NCBI RefSeq assembly: GCF_000422665.1
Contig: NZ_KE383899.1
Location: 12,915 to 76,914, forward strand
Source: Ferrimonas senticii DSM 18821
Lineage (GTDB): Bacteria; Pseudomonadota; Gammaproteobacteria; Enterobacterales; Shewanellaceae
DNA length: 64,000 nucleotides
Direction of reading: 5' to 3'
In this document: piece after piece, positions 29,054-38,647 of the stretch
Layout of the letters: every line of letters begins with the position of its first letter
How positions within the stretch are numbered: the first letter of the stretch is position 1
Program-made: the position numbers and the translations under genes
Notes under the pieces: generated by a model
Seen by the model: only the letters and a program-made list of their open reading frames with translations
Databases searched by the model: none
What the model was told of the DNA's origin: nothing

Positions 29054-29683
29054 TTACCCTTTGTAACCGTTAGCCACAATGTAGACCTCACGGGAGCGCG
29101 CCCGCGAACTGTCCGGTTTACGAATTTTCACGCTGGTAAAGCTACTACGCACGTCCGCCAAGTATTGATCGAAGCCTTCGCCTTGGAACACTTTGACCAC
29201 AAACGAACCGCCTTTGGCCAGTACCTGATGGCACATATCAAACGCCAGTTCGACCAGATACATCGAGCGCGCCTGGTCAACGCTGCCGGCGCCAGAAAAG
29301 TTCGGTGCCATATCGGACATCACTACGTCGATCTTACTGTCGCCAACCCGCTTTAACAGTGCATTTAACACCGCTTCTTCGCGGAAGTCGCCTTCCAAAA
29401 AGTCAACGCCAGCGATTGGGTCCATCGGCAAAATATCGCAAGCGATAACCACCCCATCAAGACCAACTTGCTCTACCGCATATTGCGACCAACCGCCTGG
29501 TGCAGCACCTAGGTCAACCACCGCCATGCCCGGCTTCAGCAGTTTGTCCTTCTGCTGGATCTCCTCCAACTTAAAGATGGCACGAGAGCGCAAACCTTGC
29601 TTCTGTGCTTTTTTGACATACTGGTCGTCAAAATGTTCATCAAGCCAGCGTTTAGAACTGGCGGAATGTTTTTTCTTGCTCAT
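29054..29683 (-). CDS. rlmE: 23S rRNA 2'-O-methyltransferase E (FtsJ/RrmJ)
   Basis: 209 aa from the ATG at 29683, exactly the E. coli length and aligning with its start ([17 protein letters not shown]); a start at 29707 would add eight residues. Methylates U2552 of 23S rRNA. SAM motif [13 protein letters not shown] (about residues 56-68), VMSDMAPN with the catalytic Asp, and [10 protein letters not shown] with the catalytic Lys. Divergent from yhbY, as in E. coli. Confidence 0.96.
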   Translation of the reverse strand: MSKKKHSASSKRWLDEHFDDQYVKKAQKQGLRSRAIFKLEEIQQKDKLLKPGMAVVDLGAAPGGWSQYAVEQVGLDGVVIACDILPMDPIAGVDFLEGDFREEAVLNALLKRVGDSKIDVVMSDMAPNFSGAGSVDQARSMYLVELAFDMCHQVLAKGGSFVVKVFQGEGFDQYLADVRSSFTSVKIRKPDSSRARSREVYIVANGYKG

Positions 29684-29837
29684 GCCGAATGGCGACCCTT
29701 GTGGCAATACCCATCACTGTGCGAATGCTAGACTATTAGCAATCGCCGTACATCAGTATGGTTTCAGTTAGTATTAGGCGAGATATAGGGCTAGAATACG
29801 CCGCTTTCAAGTCCACTAAGTCAAAAAGAGTGCCCTA

Positions 29838-30140
29838 ATGAGCCAATTGACCACCAAACAAAAGCAGTACCTGAAAGGGTTAGCCCATAACCTGAAGCCA
29901 GTGGTGCTGCTTGGCGCCAACGGTTTGACCGAAGGGGTTCTGGCCGAGATCGAACTGGCATTGGACAGCCACGAACTGATCAAGGTTAAGGCGGCTGCGG
30001 AAGATCGCGAAGAGAAGAAGGCGATCATGGCTGCCATCGTTCGCGAAACCGGTGCTACCCAAGTTCAAACCATCGGTCACATTCAGGTGCTATATCGCGC
30101 CACCGAAGATCGTAAAATCGACCTGCCAAAAGCTAAGTAA
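29838..30140 (+). CDS. yhbY: Ribosome assembly RNA-binding protein YhbY
   Basis: 100-aa CRM-domain protein associated with pre-50S particles. Starts MSQLTTKQKQYLKGLAHNLK, with the GANGLTEGVLAEIELALDSH core and the late Gly-rich loop QTIGHIQVLYR. Divergently placed from rlmE, and followed by its own terminator. Confidence 0.93.
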   Translation: MSQLTTKQKQYLKGLAHNLKPVVLLGANGLTEGVLAEIELALDSHELIKVKAAAEDREEKKAIMAAIVRETGATQVQTIGHIQVLYRATEDRKIDLPKAK

Positions 30141-30155
30141 GCTTTTGCTATGTTG

Positions 30156-30189
30156 AAAAAAACCGGAAGCCTTGGCTTCCGGTTTTTTT
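30156..30189. terminator. Bidirectional terminator between yhbY and rluB
   Basis: Stem AAACCGGAAGC / GCTTCCGGTTT with long A and T runs on either side, between convergent genes. Confidence 0.88.
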
Positions 30190-30264
30190 GTAACTTCCGT
30201 TTGCAGTGAGCCGCGATTGGCAACCGCGGCGACTAATCACTGTTATCTGCAAACTGCTGGCTAG

Positions 30265-31149
30265 CTACTTACGAGTGCGCTTTTGCGGCGCTGGTGCTGC
30301 TGCGCGGGTGCGGTGTTTGCTTACCGCACGACGGATCTTACCGGTCTTCACCTGCTTGCTGCGACGCTGCTGGTTCTTATCTTCCGACAGCATGGTACGG
30401 GTTTCTGGTTCCAACGCCACCAAGCGACGCAGGTAGTTAACCTGATCCAATGGCAGTTCCATCCAGCCACCGCGAGGCAGACCTTTCGGCAATGGAATGT
30501 CGCCGTAGCGAATACGCATCAGGCGGCTAACCTGCACTTCTTGGCTTTCCCACATCCGGCGCACTTCGCGGTTCCGACCTTCGGTCAGTACCCCGTGGTA
30601 CCAGGTGTTTAGGCCTTCGCCACCGGCAGCAGACAGGCGGCGGAAGCTGGCTTTGCCATCTTCTAGATCCACCCCGGTGCGTAGGCGGTGCAGCATCGCA
30701 TCGTCCACTTCACCAAACACTCGAATGGCGTATTCACGCTCGACTTCGTGGGATGGGTGCATCAGGCGGTTAGCCAGTTCACCATCGGTGGTAAACAGCA
30801 ACAGACCTGAGGTGTTGATGTCCAATCGGCCGACCGCAACCCAACGGCTGTCTTTCATCTTTGGCAGACGATCAAAAACGGTTGGACGACCCTGAGGATC
30901 GGTACGGGTACACAGCTCACCTTCCGGCTTGTAGTACGCCAGCACGCGGCAGATCACCTCTTCCTCAGACTTGAGGGAGATCAGATTACCGTCGATGCGC
31001 ACTTGCAGATTAGAACCACCGTCAACGCGGTCACCCAGCTTGGCGATTTCACCATTGATGCTGACCCGTCCGGCAGCGATCACCGCTTCCATCTCACGAC
31101 GGGAACCATGACCTGCACGAGCTAATACTTTCTGTAATTTTTCGCTCAT
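30265..31149 (-). CDS. rluB: 23S rRNA pseudouridine-2605 synthase
   Basis: 294 aa. N-terminal S4 RNA-binding domain ([19 protein letters not shown]), then the RsuA-type catalytic domain with [18 protein letters not shown] (catalytic Asp about residue 112) and [12 protein letters not shown] basic, disordered C-terminal tail ([12 protein letters not shown] type) is typical of RluB. Neighbour of scpB, as in many gammaproteobacteria. Confidence 0.93.
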   Translation of the reverse strand: MSEKLQKVLARAGHGSRREMEAVIAAGRVSINGEIAKLGDRVDGGSNLQVRIDGNLISLKSEEEVICRVLAYYKPEGELCTRTDPQGRPTVFDRLPKMKDSRWVAVGRLDINTSGLLLFTTDGELANRLMHPSHEVEREYAIRVFGEVDDAMLHRLRTGVDLEDGKASFRRLSAAGGEGLNTWYHGVLTEGRNREVRRMWESQEVQVSRLMRIRYGDIPLPKGLPRGGWMELPLDQVNYLRRLVALEPETRTMLSEDKNQQRRSKQVKTGKIRRAVSKHRTRAAAPAPQKRTRK

Positions 31150-31158
31150 TAATCTCTC

Positions 31159-31731
31159 TTAATGTAATTGCGACTCTACGTCCGCATCCTGACGACTGAA
31201 GATCGCCGCCAGTGCTTGTTCATCGTCAAGGGCTGGCAACTGCGCCAAGCTCTTGAGGTTAAAGTATTGCAAAAATTGCTCAGTAGTGGCGTATAACGAC
31301 GGCCGCCCCGGCAACTCTTTATGCCCAACCACGGTGATCCAACCGCGTTCAGACAAGGTGCGCATGATGGTGGCACTAACCGCTACCCCGCGCACCCGTT
31401 CAATTTCACCGCGAGTGATCGGCTGACGATAGGCGATAAGTGCTAGGGTTTCCAGCACCGCCTTCGACAATTTGGCGGCTTTTTGTGGCCATAAACTGGC
31501 CAGCTCTTCGCTTAGCTCAGTGCGGCTTTGAAAACGATAAGCCCCGCCAACTTTGACCAATTCCACCCCACGGTCTTGGTAGTCTTGCTCAAGCTCTAGC
31601 AACAGGCCGCGAACGGTGGTGCTATCCAGCTGCAACTGCGCTAACACGGTTTGTCGCAACTGCTTAATGGTCAGCGGCTTGTCGGCGATAAACAGCGCCG
31701 CTTCAATCAATTTTTTAGCTCGGCTGAACAT
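31159..31731 (-). CDS. scpB: Segregation and condensation protein B
   Basis: 190 aa from the ATG at 31731 (AGGA 9 nt upstream); a longer frame reaching 31797 would overlap scpA. ScpB is the winged-helix kleisin-associated subunit of SMC-ScpAB. Two winged-helix units are visible: KKLIEAALFIADKPLTIKQL and LSKAVLETLALIAYRQPITR, followed by the GRPSLYATTEQFLQYF signature. It starts 10 bp after the scpA stop. Interestingly, a standard ScpAB pair coexists here in a lineage related to organisms that use MukBEF; the matching SMC gene is not in the window. Confidence 0.93.
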   Translation of the reverse strand: MFSRAKKLIEAALFIADKPLTIKQLRQTVLAQLQLDSTTVRGLLLELEQDYQDRGVELVKVGGAYRFQSRTELSEELASLWPQKAAKLSKAVLETLALIAYRQPITRGEIERVRGVAVSATIMRTLSERGWITVVGHKELPGRPSLYATTEQFLQYFNLKSLAQLPALDDEQALAAIFSRQDADVESQLH

Positions 31732-31741
31732 GGCTGCGTTC

Positions 31742-32533
31742 CTAAACCTTAGCCCGCACCACAATCGGTCCGGCAATCTGCTGCTGTTGCAGCTCAATCA
31801 GTTGCTCTTTGACCAGTTCCAGCACCGCCAGCAGCGTCACCACCACCCCAGCGCGACCCTCATCAACACTGAACAGCGCCTCAAATGGGGTGAACTGGCT
31901 ACTGCTTAACTGCGCCAAGATCCGACTCATCCGCTCCCGCGTTGACAGCGTTTCTTTGGCAATATGGTGATGTTCAAAGTGCTCAGCGCGGGCGATCACC
32001 CCTTGTAATGCGCCCAGCAGTTCGCTCATCGACAATACCGCTTGCTGTACCTGCGGTTGCAGACTCTCCGGCGCCGTCGCTCGGGCGCGCCAGTTGTCGC
32101 GCTCTTGCCGCGGCAAGGCATCGAGATCGGCAGCGGCTTTTTTAACCATTTCATAGGCTTGCAACTGTTTTACCAGCAGCGCCCGTGGATCGATCTCGTC
32201 ATCCTCTTCAAATACTGGCCGTGGCAGCAACAACCGCGATTTGATCTCCGCCAGCGTCGCCGCCATCACCAGGTATTCCGCTGCCAGTTCGAATTTCATC
32301 GCCTCCATCAAGGCGATGTACTCCATGTACTGGGCAGTAATAGTGACGATAGGTAGATCGAGAATATCGAGCTTTTGTTTGCGGATCAGGTACAGCAGCA
32401 GATCCAGTGGCCCCTCGAACGACTCCAGGAACACTTCCAGCGCATCCGGCGGGATAAACAGATCCGCCGGAAACTGCTTTAACGGTTTGCCTTGAACAAT
32501 CGCTCGCGGCCGCATTGGCACTACTGTGGCCAT
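31742..32533 (-). CDS. scpA: Segregation and condensation protein A
   Basis: 263 aa from the ATG at 32533 (AAGG upstream). Kleisin of the SMC-ScpAB complex. The signature FEGPLDLLLYLIRKQKLDI (about residues 38-56) and EYLVMAATLAEIKSRLLLP are diagnostic, with a C-terminal winged helix (FTPFEALFSVDEGRAGVVVTLLAVLEL region). Sits between yciO and scpB in the usual order. Confidence 0.93.
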   Translation of the reverse strand: MATVVPMRPRAIVQGKPLKQFPADLFIPPDALEVFLESFEGPLDLLLYLIRKQKLDILDLPIVTITAQYMEYIALMEAMKFELAAEYLVMAATLAEIKSRLLLPRPVFEEDDEIDPRALLVKQLQAYEMVKKAAADLDALPRQERDNWRARATAPESLQPQVQQAVLSMSELLGALQGVIARAEHFEHHHIAKETLSTRERMSRILAQLSSSQFTPFEALFSVDEGRAGVVVTLLAVLELVKEQLIELQQQQIAGPIVVRAKV

Positions 32534-32593
32534 CGACGCAACCTTAGATAAAAGCGCGCCATTATATGGACACATCTGACGGTTGTCAGCGGT

Positions 32594-33214
32594 TTATTCA
32601 AACGGGCTCGGATCGCCGCAACCAACGCGGACGATCTGCGCATCGCCATCCGACAGATCGACCACGGTAGTCGGCTGCGATGGCAGGTAGCCGCCGTCAA
32701 TGATTAAGTCCACCGCGTGTTCCAGCCGTTCTCGGATCTCATAGGGATCCGCTTCGCTGTCTTGCTCACCGGGTAGAATCAAACTGGTGGACATCAGCGG
32801 TTCGCCCATCGCCTCCAACAACGCCTTAGCGATGTTGTTATCGGGGATACGAATACCGATGGTTTTGCGCTTAGGGTTAAGCAGCCGCCGCGGCACCTCT
32901 TTGGTGCCTTTAAAAATAAAGGTGTAAGCACCGGGGGTGTTATTGCGCAGCAAGCGAAACGCCAGGTTATCAACCCGGGCATAGTGCGCCAGTTCCGAGT
33001 GGTCACGGCAGATCAAACTGAAGTTGTGATCGTCATTGAGCTGGCGAATACGACAGATCCGCTCCAGTGCTTTTTTGTCACCCAACGGGCATGCCAAGGC
33101 GTAACCAGAGTCGGTCGGAAAGACAACCACCCCACCTTGACGTAGCAACGCTACCGCTTGGCTAATCAAGCGTGGCTGTGGGTTGTCCGGGTGTACTTGA
33201 AAAAATTGGCTCAT
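32594..33214 (-). CDS. yciO: YciO/YrdC/Sua5-family protein
   Basis: 206-aa member of the Sua5/YrdC fold, with VVFPTDSGYALAC, SFICRDHSELAHYA-like sequence, PGAYTFIFKGTKEVPRRLLNPKRKTIGIRI-type region and the C-terminal TTVVDLSDG. The TsaC enzyme of this fold makes threonylcarbamoyl-AMP for tRNA t6A; YciO is a paralogue and its own activity is not settled to my knowledge. Its ATG overlaps the rnm stop by 4 bp. Confidence 0.9.
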   Translation of the reverse strand: MSQFFQVHPDNPQPRLISQAVALLRQGGVVVFPTDSGYALACPLGDKKALERICRIRQLNDDHNFSLICRDHSELAHYARVDNLAFRLLRNNTPGAYTFIFKGTKEVPRRLLNPKRKTIGIRIPDNNIAKALLEAMGEPLMSTSLILPGEQDSEADPYEIRERLEHAVDLIIDGGYLPSQPTTVVDLSDGDAQIVRVGCGDPSPFE

Positions 33215-34050
33215 TGGCCCTCCTCAACCCAGCCGAAGTGGTGCCATACCCCCGCCTGCGACGGACGATGCAACCCTCGGCCAAGCTCCAGCCAACGGCT
33301 GGGTCCATGAAAATCGCTGCCAGCGGAGAGCAACAATTGATGCTCCATCGCCAACTGCTGTAAAAACTGTTGCAGTTGCGGGTTGATCTGACAGTGGATG
33401 GTCTCCATTGCCATGCCGCCAGCGGCCACAAAATCGGTCACTAGCATCCGCAGCCATTTATTCGATAGATCGTACTTACTTGGGTGAGCCAACACCGACA
33501 CGCCTCCAGCGGCATTGATGCGCGCCACCGCTTCGGCCAGTTCACACCAACGATTACCAACGTAAGCGCATTCGCCTTTACCGAGGAACTTATCAAACGC
33601 CAGCTGCGGTTTGGCCACCACCCCCATCTCGACCAACGCTTTGGCAAAATGGCTGCGGCCGATATTACCGTTACCGGCAAACTGCGCTGCCAGTGCCAAC
33701 GCGCCCTCGATACCCCGCTTTTGCAAGCGTTGATCAATCAGCGCGGCACGTTCATCACGCCATGCTGATTGCCGCTGCAATAGTTGCTGTAATGCGGGAT
33801 TGGCCACATCAAAATTGAGGCCAACAATATGAATTTCCCAGTTTCGCCAATGGGTTGAGATCTCAACGCCATCAATCAAGGTGACATTATTGAGCGCCGC
33901 CGCTTGCCGGGCCTCGGCCAGCCCGGCGGTGGTGTCGTGATCGGTCAGTGCCAATACCGATACCTGCTGCAACGCCGCACGCTGCACCAATTCGGTTGGG
34001 GTCAAACTGCCGTCGGAAGCGCGGCTATGGCAATGCAGATCAATCTTCAT
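33211..34050 (-). CDS. rnm: PHP-domain 5'-3' exonuclease RNase AM (YciV/TrpH)
   Basis: 279 aa from the ATG at 34050, directly before the conserved KIDLHCHSRASDG metal motif; a longer frame to 34137 has no homologous-looking sequence. PHP-fold phosphoesterase with LALTDHDTTAG, GVEISTHW and SDFHGPS metal-ligand segments. In E. coli this enzyme trims 5' ends of rRNA and degrades short RNA. It is divergent from the trp operon, as in E. coli. Confidence 0.92.
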   Translation of the reverse strand: MKIDLHCHSRASDGSLTPTELVQRAALQQVSVLALTDHDTTAGLAEARQAAALNNVTLIDGVEISTHWRNWEIHIVGLNFDVANPALQQLLQRQSAWRDERAALIDQRLQKRGIEGALALAAQFAGNGNIGRSHFAKALVEMGVVAKPQLAFDKFLGKGECAYVGNRWCELAEAVARINAAGGVSVLAHPSKYDLSNKWLRMLVTDFVAAGGMAMETIHCQINPQLQQFLQQLAMEHQLLLSAGSDFHGPSRWLELGRGLHRPSQAGVWHHFGWVEEGQ

Positions 34051-34103
34051 AAGCGTCTTACTAAGCTTTAATTGTTTGAATTGTACGCCAGTACAGGGAG
34101 GGG

Positions 34104-34133
34104 TTGACAGCCTTGTGAGCAAACCGTTAGCAT
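34104..34133 (+). promoter_or_regulatory. Candidate trp operon promoter
   Basis: Consensus -35 TTGACA (34104-34109), 18-bp spacer, then TAGCAT as a fair -10. About 105 bp before the leader peptide. An inverted repeat AACAGTA / TACTGTT (34151-34157, 34172-34178) lies just downstream and could be an operator; no clear E. coli-like TrpR box (CTAGTTAACTAG) is seen. Confidence 0.4.
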
Positions 34134-34239
34134 CCAAACCGTATTATCGAAACAGTACAGTGATATTTCGCTACTGTTCATTACAGCGCTAATGGTTACC
34201 GAACAGGCAATAGCTACTTAACGGGATTCGAACTCAGTC

Positions 34240-34305
34240 ATGATCAACTTCGCAGCACATTCTCACTCTTGGTGGTGGCGCCCTGACATAAGCGGGCGTG
34301 CTTAG
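34240..34305 (+). CDS. trpL: trp operon leader peptide
   Basis: 21-aa peptide beginning MINFAAHSHSWWWRPD, with three consecutive Trp codons (34270-34278). Ribosome stalling at these codons would disrupt pairing of CGCCC (34279-34283) with GGGCG (34294-34298) and leave AGCGGGC (34291-34297) free to pair with GCCCGCT (34339-34345) as the antiterminator. This is the classic transcription-attenuation layout upstream of trpE. Confidence 0.9.
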   Translation: MINFAAHSHSWWWRPDISGRA

Positions 34306-34336
34306 CTGCACCTATTTGACTGAAAACAAAACTCTC

Positions 34337-34374
34337 AAGCCCGCTTTCGACCACACTCGAAAGCGGGCTTTTTT
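34337..34374 (+). terminator. trp attenuator terminator
   Basis: Stem AAGCCCGCTTTCGA / TCGAAAGCGGGCTT with a 6-nt loop, followed by a T-run, 28 bp before the first structural gene. Its left arm is complementary to AGCGGGC within the end of the leader peptide gene. Confidence 0.92.
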
Positions 34375-34402
34375 ATGATTTTAATAACGAGAACCAGCAA
34401 CC

Positions 34403-35416
34403 ATGATCATCATTCTAAAAGCCGGCGTCACCGAAACCGACGCTCAAACATTACTGGCGCAGATCGAATCCAAAGGGCTCAAGCCACTGTATATGCCTGG
34501 GGTTGAGCGCACCGTGTTGGGCGCCATTGGCGACGAGCGGGTACTGCAATCACTGAATCTGGACGGCAACCCGATTGTCGATGAGATCAAACCAATTCTC
34601 TCCAAATACAAACTGGTCTCCCGCGAACTGAACCCGATTGACACCCATGTGATGCTCGGCAATCACGCCGTTGGTGGCGATACCTTTACTGTGATTGCTG
34701 GCCCTTGTGGGGTCGAAAGCCGTGAGCAACTGCTGGGTGTGGCCCAAATGCTTGGCAAACATGGGATTGCAGCGCTACGTGGCGGCGCCTTTAAGCCGCG
34801 TACCAGCCCCTATTCGTTCCAAGGATTGGGGGTTGAGGGGCTGAAACTGCTGAAACAAGCCAATCAGGCAACCGGTCTGCCGACCGTGTCAGAGGTGATC
34901 GATGCCAGCGACGTTGAGCTGATGGCCGATTACATCGACTGCTTCCAAATCGGCGCCCGTAACGCCCAAAACTACCGCTTGTTGGAAGCGGTTGGCGAGC
35001 AGCAAAAGCCGGTGCTGCTTAAGCGAGGCATGAGCAGCACCGTCGAAGAGTTACTGCTCGCGGCGGAATACATCGTCAACGCCGGTAATCCCAACGTCAT
35101 TTTGTGCGAGCGAGGCATTCGCACCTTTGAAACCGCCACCCGCAACACCTTAGATCTGAACGCGGTCGCTTACTTGAAGCGCAAAACCCATCTGCCGGTA
35201 CTGGTGGATCCCAGCCACGGCACTGGCGTGCGCGAGTTGATTGCACCGCTCAGCTACGCCGCGGCCGCTGTTGGTGCCGATGGCATCATCGTCGAGAGCC
35301 ACTTAAATCCATGCGAAGCGCTGTCCGATGGCCATCAAGCGTTGGATGCCCAGCAGTTCGCGGCGTTAATGACAGGCCTACGTCCGTTCGTCCACGCCGC
35401 AGGGAAGAAACTGTAA
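34403..35416 (+). CDS. aroF: 3-deoxy-7-phosphoheptulonate (DAHP) synthase, type I-beta
   Basis: 337-aa first enzyme of the shikimate pathway, condensing PEP and erythrose-4-P. Residues 1-70 form the ferredoxin-like regulatory domain ([13 protein letters not shown]...RTVLGAIGD) and the rest a KDPG-aldolase-like barrel with [58 protein letters not shown] and [12 protein letters not shown]. The order matches the Thermotoga-type enzyme, unlike the I-alpha AroF/G/H of enterobacteria. It is the first structural gene after the attenuator, and its stop overlaps the trpE ATG (TAATG), so its supply is tied to tryptophan level. Confidence 0.93.
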   Translation: MIIILKAGVTETDAQTLLAQIESKGLKPLYMPGVERTVLGAIGDERVLQSLNLDGNPIVDEIKPILSKYKLVSRELNPIDTHVMLGNHAVGGDTFTVIAGPCGVESREQLLGVAQMLGKHGIAALRGGAFKPRTSPYSFQGLGVEGLKLLKQANQATGLPTVSEVIDASDVELMADYIDCFQIGARNAQNYRLLEAVGEQQKPVLLKRGMSSTVEELLLAAEYIVNAGNPNVILCERGIRTFETATRNTLDLNAVAYLKRKTHLPVLVDPSHGTGVRELIAPLSYAAAAVGADGIIVESHLNPCEALSDGHQALDAQQFAALMTGLRPFVHAAGKKL

Positions 35417-37011
35417 TGACCACCGTTGCCGCTGGCCACGCCAAAACCTTAACCACCAGCGTGCCGTACCACGCCGAACCGGCGCTGCTGTATCAGCAAC
35501 TCTGTAGCCACAGTGGCAAACTCCGGCCACATACCTTACTGTTGGAATCGGCTGAAATTGATTCCAAAGCCGGTCTAAAAAGTCTGCTGTTGATTGATGC
35601 CGCGCTCAGTGTCCGCTGCGATGGCCGGCGCATCATCCTAAACGCCCTGACGGCGAATGGCGAAAACCTGCTGCCCTATCTGGCTGAGCAGCTAACCGAG
35701 TTGGGTCAAGTTGAAATCAAGCACCCGCAGCTGACTGTTGAACTGGCTGCCATCCCCAATGGGCTGGACGAGGACAGCCGTCTGCAAGCGCCATCGCCAC
35801 TGTCGGTGCTGCGCACCTTGCAGCAACAGATCCGCAGCGATAACGCCCTTAGTGAATCGCTGCTGCTGGCTGGGGTCTTCGCCTTTGACTTGGTCGCCAG
35901 TGTCGAACCGTTGCCAGACGTAGCCGACAGCGCCAATAACTGCCCCGACTATCTGTTTTATCTGGCGGAAACCACTTTGGTGCTGGACCACCAGCAGCGC
36001 AGTGGCCGCTTGATTGGCACCGTCTTTGGCGGCGAGCACAGCCATGCCGTCAGCAACGACAAACGGCTGCGCTTGGGTGAACTTGCTGGTCAGTTGCAAC
36101 GGCCGCTTGAGCCGCAATCGGTAACTGAACCAGCCACCGCTGCTGCCACCATCAATCACAACATCAAGATCAGCCAAACCGATGCCGAATTTGCCGCTAA
36201 GGTCGAGCAACTGCAAGAACACATTCGCGCCGGCGATATCTTTCAAGTGGTGCCAGCACGGCGGTTTTCACTGCCCTGTCCGCAACCATTGGCGGCCTAT
36301 CAACGACTGCGGGAATTGAACCCCAGTCCTTACATGTTCTTTATGCAGGCCGATGACTTCAGCCTGTTTGGCGCCTCACCAGAAAGCGCCCTGAAATACG
36401 ATCATCACAGCAATCAGGTGGAGATCTACCCTATTGCCGGTACCCGGGTACGCGGCAAACACGCCGATGGCACTGTCGATCACGATCTCGACGGCCGGAT
36501 TGAGTTGGGGCTACGACAGGATCAAAAAGAGCTATCGGAACATCTGATGTTGGTGGATCTGGCTCGCAACGACGTGGCGCGGATCAGCGAACCTGGCAGT
36601 CGCAAAGTGGCCGAACTCCTCAAAGTCGACCGCTACAGCCATGTGATGCACTTGGTCTCTCGGGTTACCGGCCAGTTGCGCCATGATTTGGATGCCCTGC
36701 ACGCCTACCAAGCCTGCATGAATATGGGCACCTTAACCGGCGCCCCCAAGGTTCGGGCAGCGCAGTTGCTGCGTCAGGCCGAAGGTGAACGTCGTGGCAG
36801 CTACGGCGGCGCCGTCGGTTACCTCAATGGCCGCGGCGATATGGACACCTGCATCGTGATTCGCTCGGCGCTGGTCAATAACGGCATTGCCCACGTCCAA
36901 GCTGGCGCTGGAGTGGTCCACGATTCGGTGCCGCAAAGCGAAGCCGACGAAACCCGCAATAAAGCCCAAGCGGTGCTGCGGGCGATCAGTCAAGCGGGAG
37001 GCGCACTATGA
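35416..37011 (+). CDS. trpE: Anthranilate synthase component I
   Basis: 531 aa from the ATG at 35416. Converts chorismate with ammonia to anthranilate. The N-terminal region has LLLESAEIDSK with the Ser of the tryptophan feedback site (about residue 43), and the C-terminal chorismate-binding domain shows IFQVVPARRFSLPCP, NPSPYMFFMQ, SPESALKYD, PIAGTRVRGK, MLVDLARNDVARISEPGS, GTLTGAPKVRAAQLL and IQAGAGVVHDS-like VQAGAGVVHDSVP. Overlaps trpG by 4 bp (ATGA). Confidence 0.97.
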   Translation: MTTVAAGHAKTLTTSVPYHAEPALLYQQLCSHSGKLRPHTLLLESAEIDSKAGLKSLLLIDAALSVRCDGRRIILNALTANGENLLPYLAEQLTELGQVEIKHPQLTVELAAIPNGLDEDSRLQAPSPLSVLRTLQQQIRSDNALSESLLLAGVFAFDLVASVEPLPDVADSANNCPDYLFYLAETTLVLDHQQRSGRLIGTVFGGEHSHAVSNDKRLRLGELAGQLQRPLEPQSVTEPATAAATINHNIKISQTDAEFAAKVEQLQEHIRAGDIFQVVPARRFSLPCPQPLAAYQRLRELNPSPYMFFMQADDFSLFGASPESALKYDHHSNQVEIYPIAGTRVRGKHADGTVDHDLDGRIELGLRQDQKELSEHLMLVDLARNDVARISEPGSRKVAELLKVDRYSHVMHLVSRVTGQLRHDLDALHAYQACMNMGTLTGAPKVRAAQLLRQAEGERRGSYGGAVGYLNGRGDMDTCIVIRSALVNNGIAHVQAGAGVVHDSVPQSEADETRNKAQAVLRAISQAGGAL

Positions 37012-37643
37012 GCCAGACCACCATCACGCCGGCACCAATCACTTTGCTGGACAACTTCGATTCCTTTACTTGGAATCTGGTGGATCAGTTTCGCAGCCTT
37101 GGTCATCCGGTCACCGTCTATCGCAACGACATCGACGCCACCACTTTGGCCAACAAACTGCTAACCCAAGCCAACCCCGGCGTATTAGTGCTGTCACCCG
37201 GCCCCGGTGCGCCAGCCCAAGCCGGTTGCTTAATGGATTTAATTGCCCGGTGCGCTGGCAAGTTGCCGATGCTGGGGATCTGTCTTGGCCATCAAGCGCT
37301 GATTGAACACTACGGCGGCCAAGTCGGTCGCGCCGCAGCGCTGATGCACGGTAAATCCAGCCCGATGCAACACGACAACGGGCCATTGTTTGCTGGGATG
37401 AGTAACCCGTTACAGGTTGCCCGTTACCACTCCTTGGTGGGGCTAGAGCTCCCCCCAAGCCTTGAGGTGGTCGCCGAGGTCGATGGCATGGCAATGGCGG
37501 TGGTTCATCCCAGCCATCGCGCCGTTGGCTATCAATTTCACCCTGAATCAATTTTGACCGAGCACGGTGCCCAACTGCTTAAACAAACGCTGGCACTGCT
37601 GACCGGTAATCAACCGCTGACAAAGGAGCTGTCCTTATGCTGA
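37008..37643 (+). CDS. trpG: Anthranilate synthase component II (glutamine amidotransferase)
   Basis: 211-aa class I glutamine amidotransferase supplying ammonia to TrpE. LLDNFDSFTWNL at the start, GPGAPAQAG oxyanion loop, catalytic Cys in LGICLGHQALIEHYGG (about residue 89), and His/Glu in YQFHPESILTEHG. Separate from trpD here, unlike the E. coli trpGD fusion. Overlaps trpD by 7 bp. Confidence 0.96.
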   Translation: MSQTTITPAPITLLDNFDSFTWNLVDQFRSLGHPVTVYRNDIDATTLANKLLTQANPGVLVLSPGPGAPAQAGCLMDLIARCAGKLPMLGICLGHQALIEHYGGQVGRAAALMHGKSSPMQHDNGPLFAGMSNPLQVARYHSLVGLELPPSLEVVAEVDGMAMAVVHPSHRAVGYQFHPESILTEHGAQLLKQTLALLTGNQPLTKELSLC

Positions 37644-38647
37644 TCACCGATCTGCTGGCCATCTTAATGGCTGGAAAATCCCTGACCCGCGAGCAGGCCA
37701 AGTTCCTGTTCGCCAAAGTGGTGGCCGGAGAGACCACCGACGCCGAATTGGCCTGTGCCGTGACTGCCCTGAAGATGCGCGGCGAAAGCATCGATGAGAT
37801 TGCCGGTGCCGCTGACGCCCTGCGCGATGCGGCGGTGCACTTTCCCCGCCCCGAAGGGGATCTGCTGGATATCGTTGGCACCGGTGGCGATGGCGCCAAC
37901 ACCATTAATATCTCCACCACCGCCACCTTTGTCGCCGCCGCCGCTGGCGCCAAGGTGGCCAAGCACGGCAGCCGCAGCGTGTCATCGCAATCCGGCGCCT
38001 CCGATCTGCTGAGCCAATTTGGGGTCAACCTAACCATGACCCCAGAACAATCGGCCCAGTGCCTAGAGCAGCTTGGCGTCACCTTTCTGTTCGCCCCGCA
38101 CTACCACGCCGGAATGCGCCATGCCGCGCCAATCCGTCAGCAACTGAAATCCCGCACCCTGTTTAATATTTTGGGGCCACTGATCAACCCTGCCCGACCA
38201 AGCCAGATGCTGCTTGGGGTGTATACCCCAGAGCTGCTGGAACCTATCGCCTCGGTACTGGCCAGCCTTGGGGTAAAGCGAGCGTTGGTGGTGCACGGCA
38301 GCGGTTTGGATGAACTTGCGGTGCACGGCGACAGCGATGCCATCGAACTGCGTGATGGCCAATTGCATAAACGCCACTTCACCCCCGAACAGCTTGGCGT
38401 CCAACGCTACCCGCTGGAAGCGCTCAAAGGCGGCCGCCCGCAGGAAAACATGGCGATCAGCAAAGCGCTGCTCAGCGGCCATGGCAGCGACGCCCAACAA
38501 GCGGCGGTGGCGGTCAATGCCGGGGCGGCGCTGTATCTGGCGGATCAAGCCGACAGCATAAAAGCCGGCACTGAACTGGCGCTAAAAACCCTTGCCAGTG
38601 GCAAGGCACTGACCCTGATTGAGCAATTTGCCGAGGCCAGCCAATGA
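37637..38647 (+). CDS. trpD: Anthranilate phosphoribosyltransferase
   Basis: 336 aa. Transfers phosphoribose from PRPP to anthranilate. Motifs: DIVGTGGDGANTINIST (PRPP loop, about residues 76-92), AKHGSRSVSSQSGASDLL, and NILGPLINPARPSQMLLGVY. AAAGGAG lies upstream of the ATG within trpG. Overlaps trpC by 4 bp. Confidence 0.96.
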   Translation: MLITDLLAILMAGKSLTREQAKFLFAKVVAGETTDAELACAVTALKMRGESIDEIAGAADALRDAAVHFPRPEGDLLDIVGTGGDGANTINISTTATFVAAAAGAKVAKHGSRSVSSQSGASDLLSQFGVNLTMTPEQSAQCLEQLGVTFLFAPHYHAGMRHAAPIRQQLKSRTLFNILGPLINPARPSQMLLGVYTPELLEPIASVLASLGVKRALVVHGSGLDELAVHGDSDAIELRDGQLHKRHFTPEQLGVQRYPLEALKGGRPQENMAISKALLSGHGSDAQQAAVAVNAGAALYLADQADSIKAGTELALKTLASGKALTLIEQFAEASQ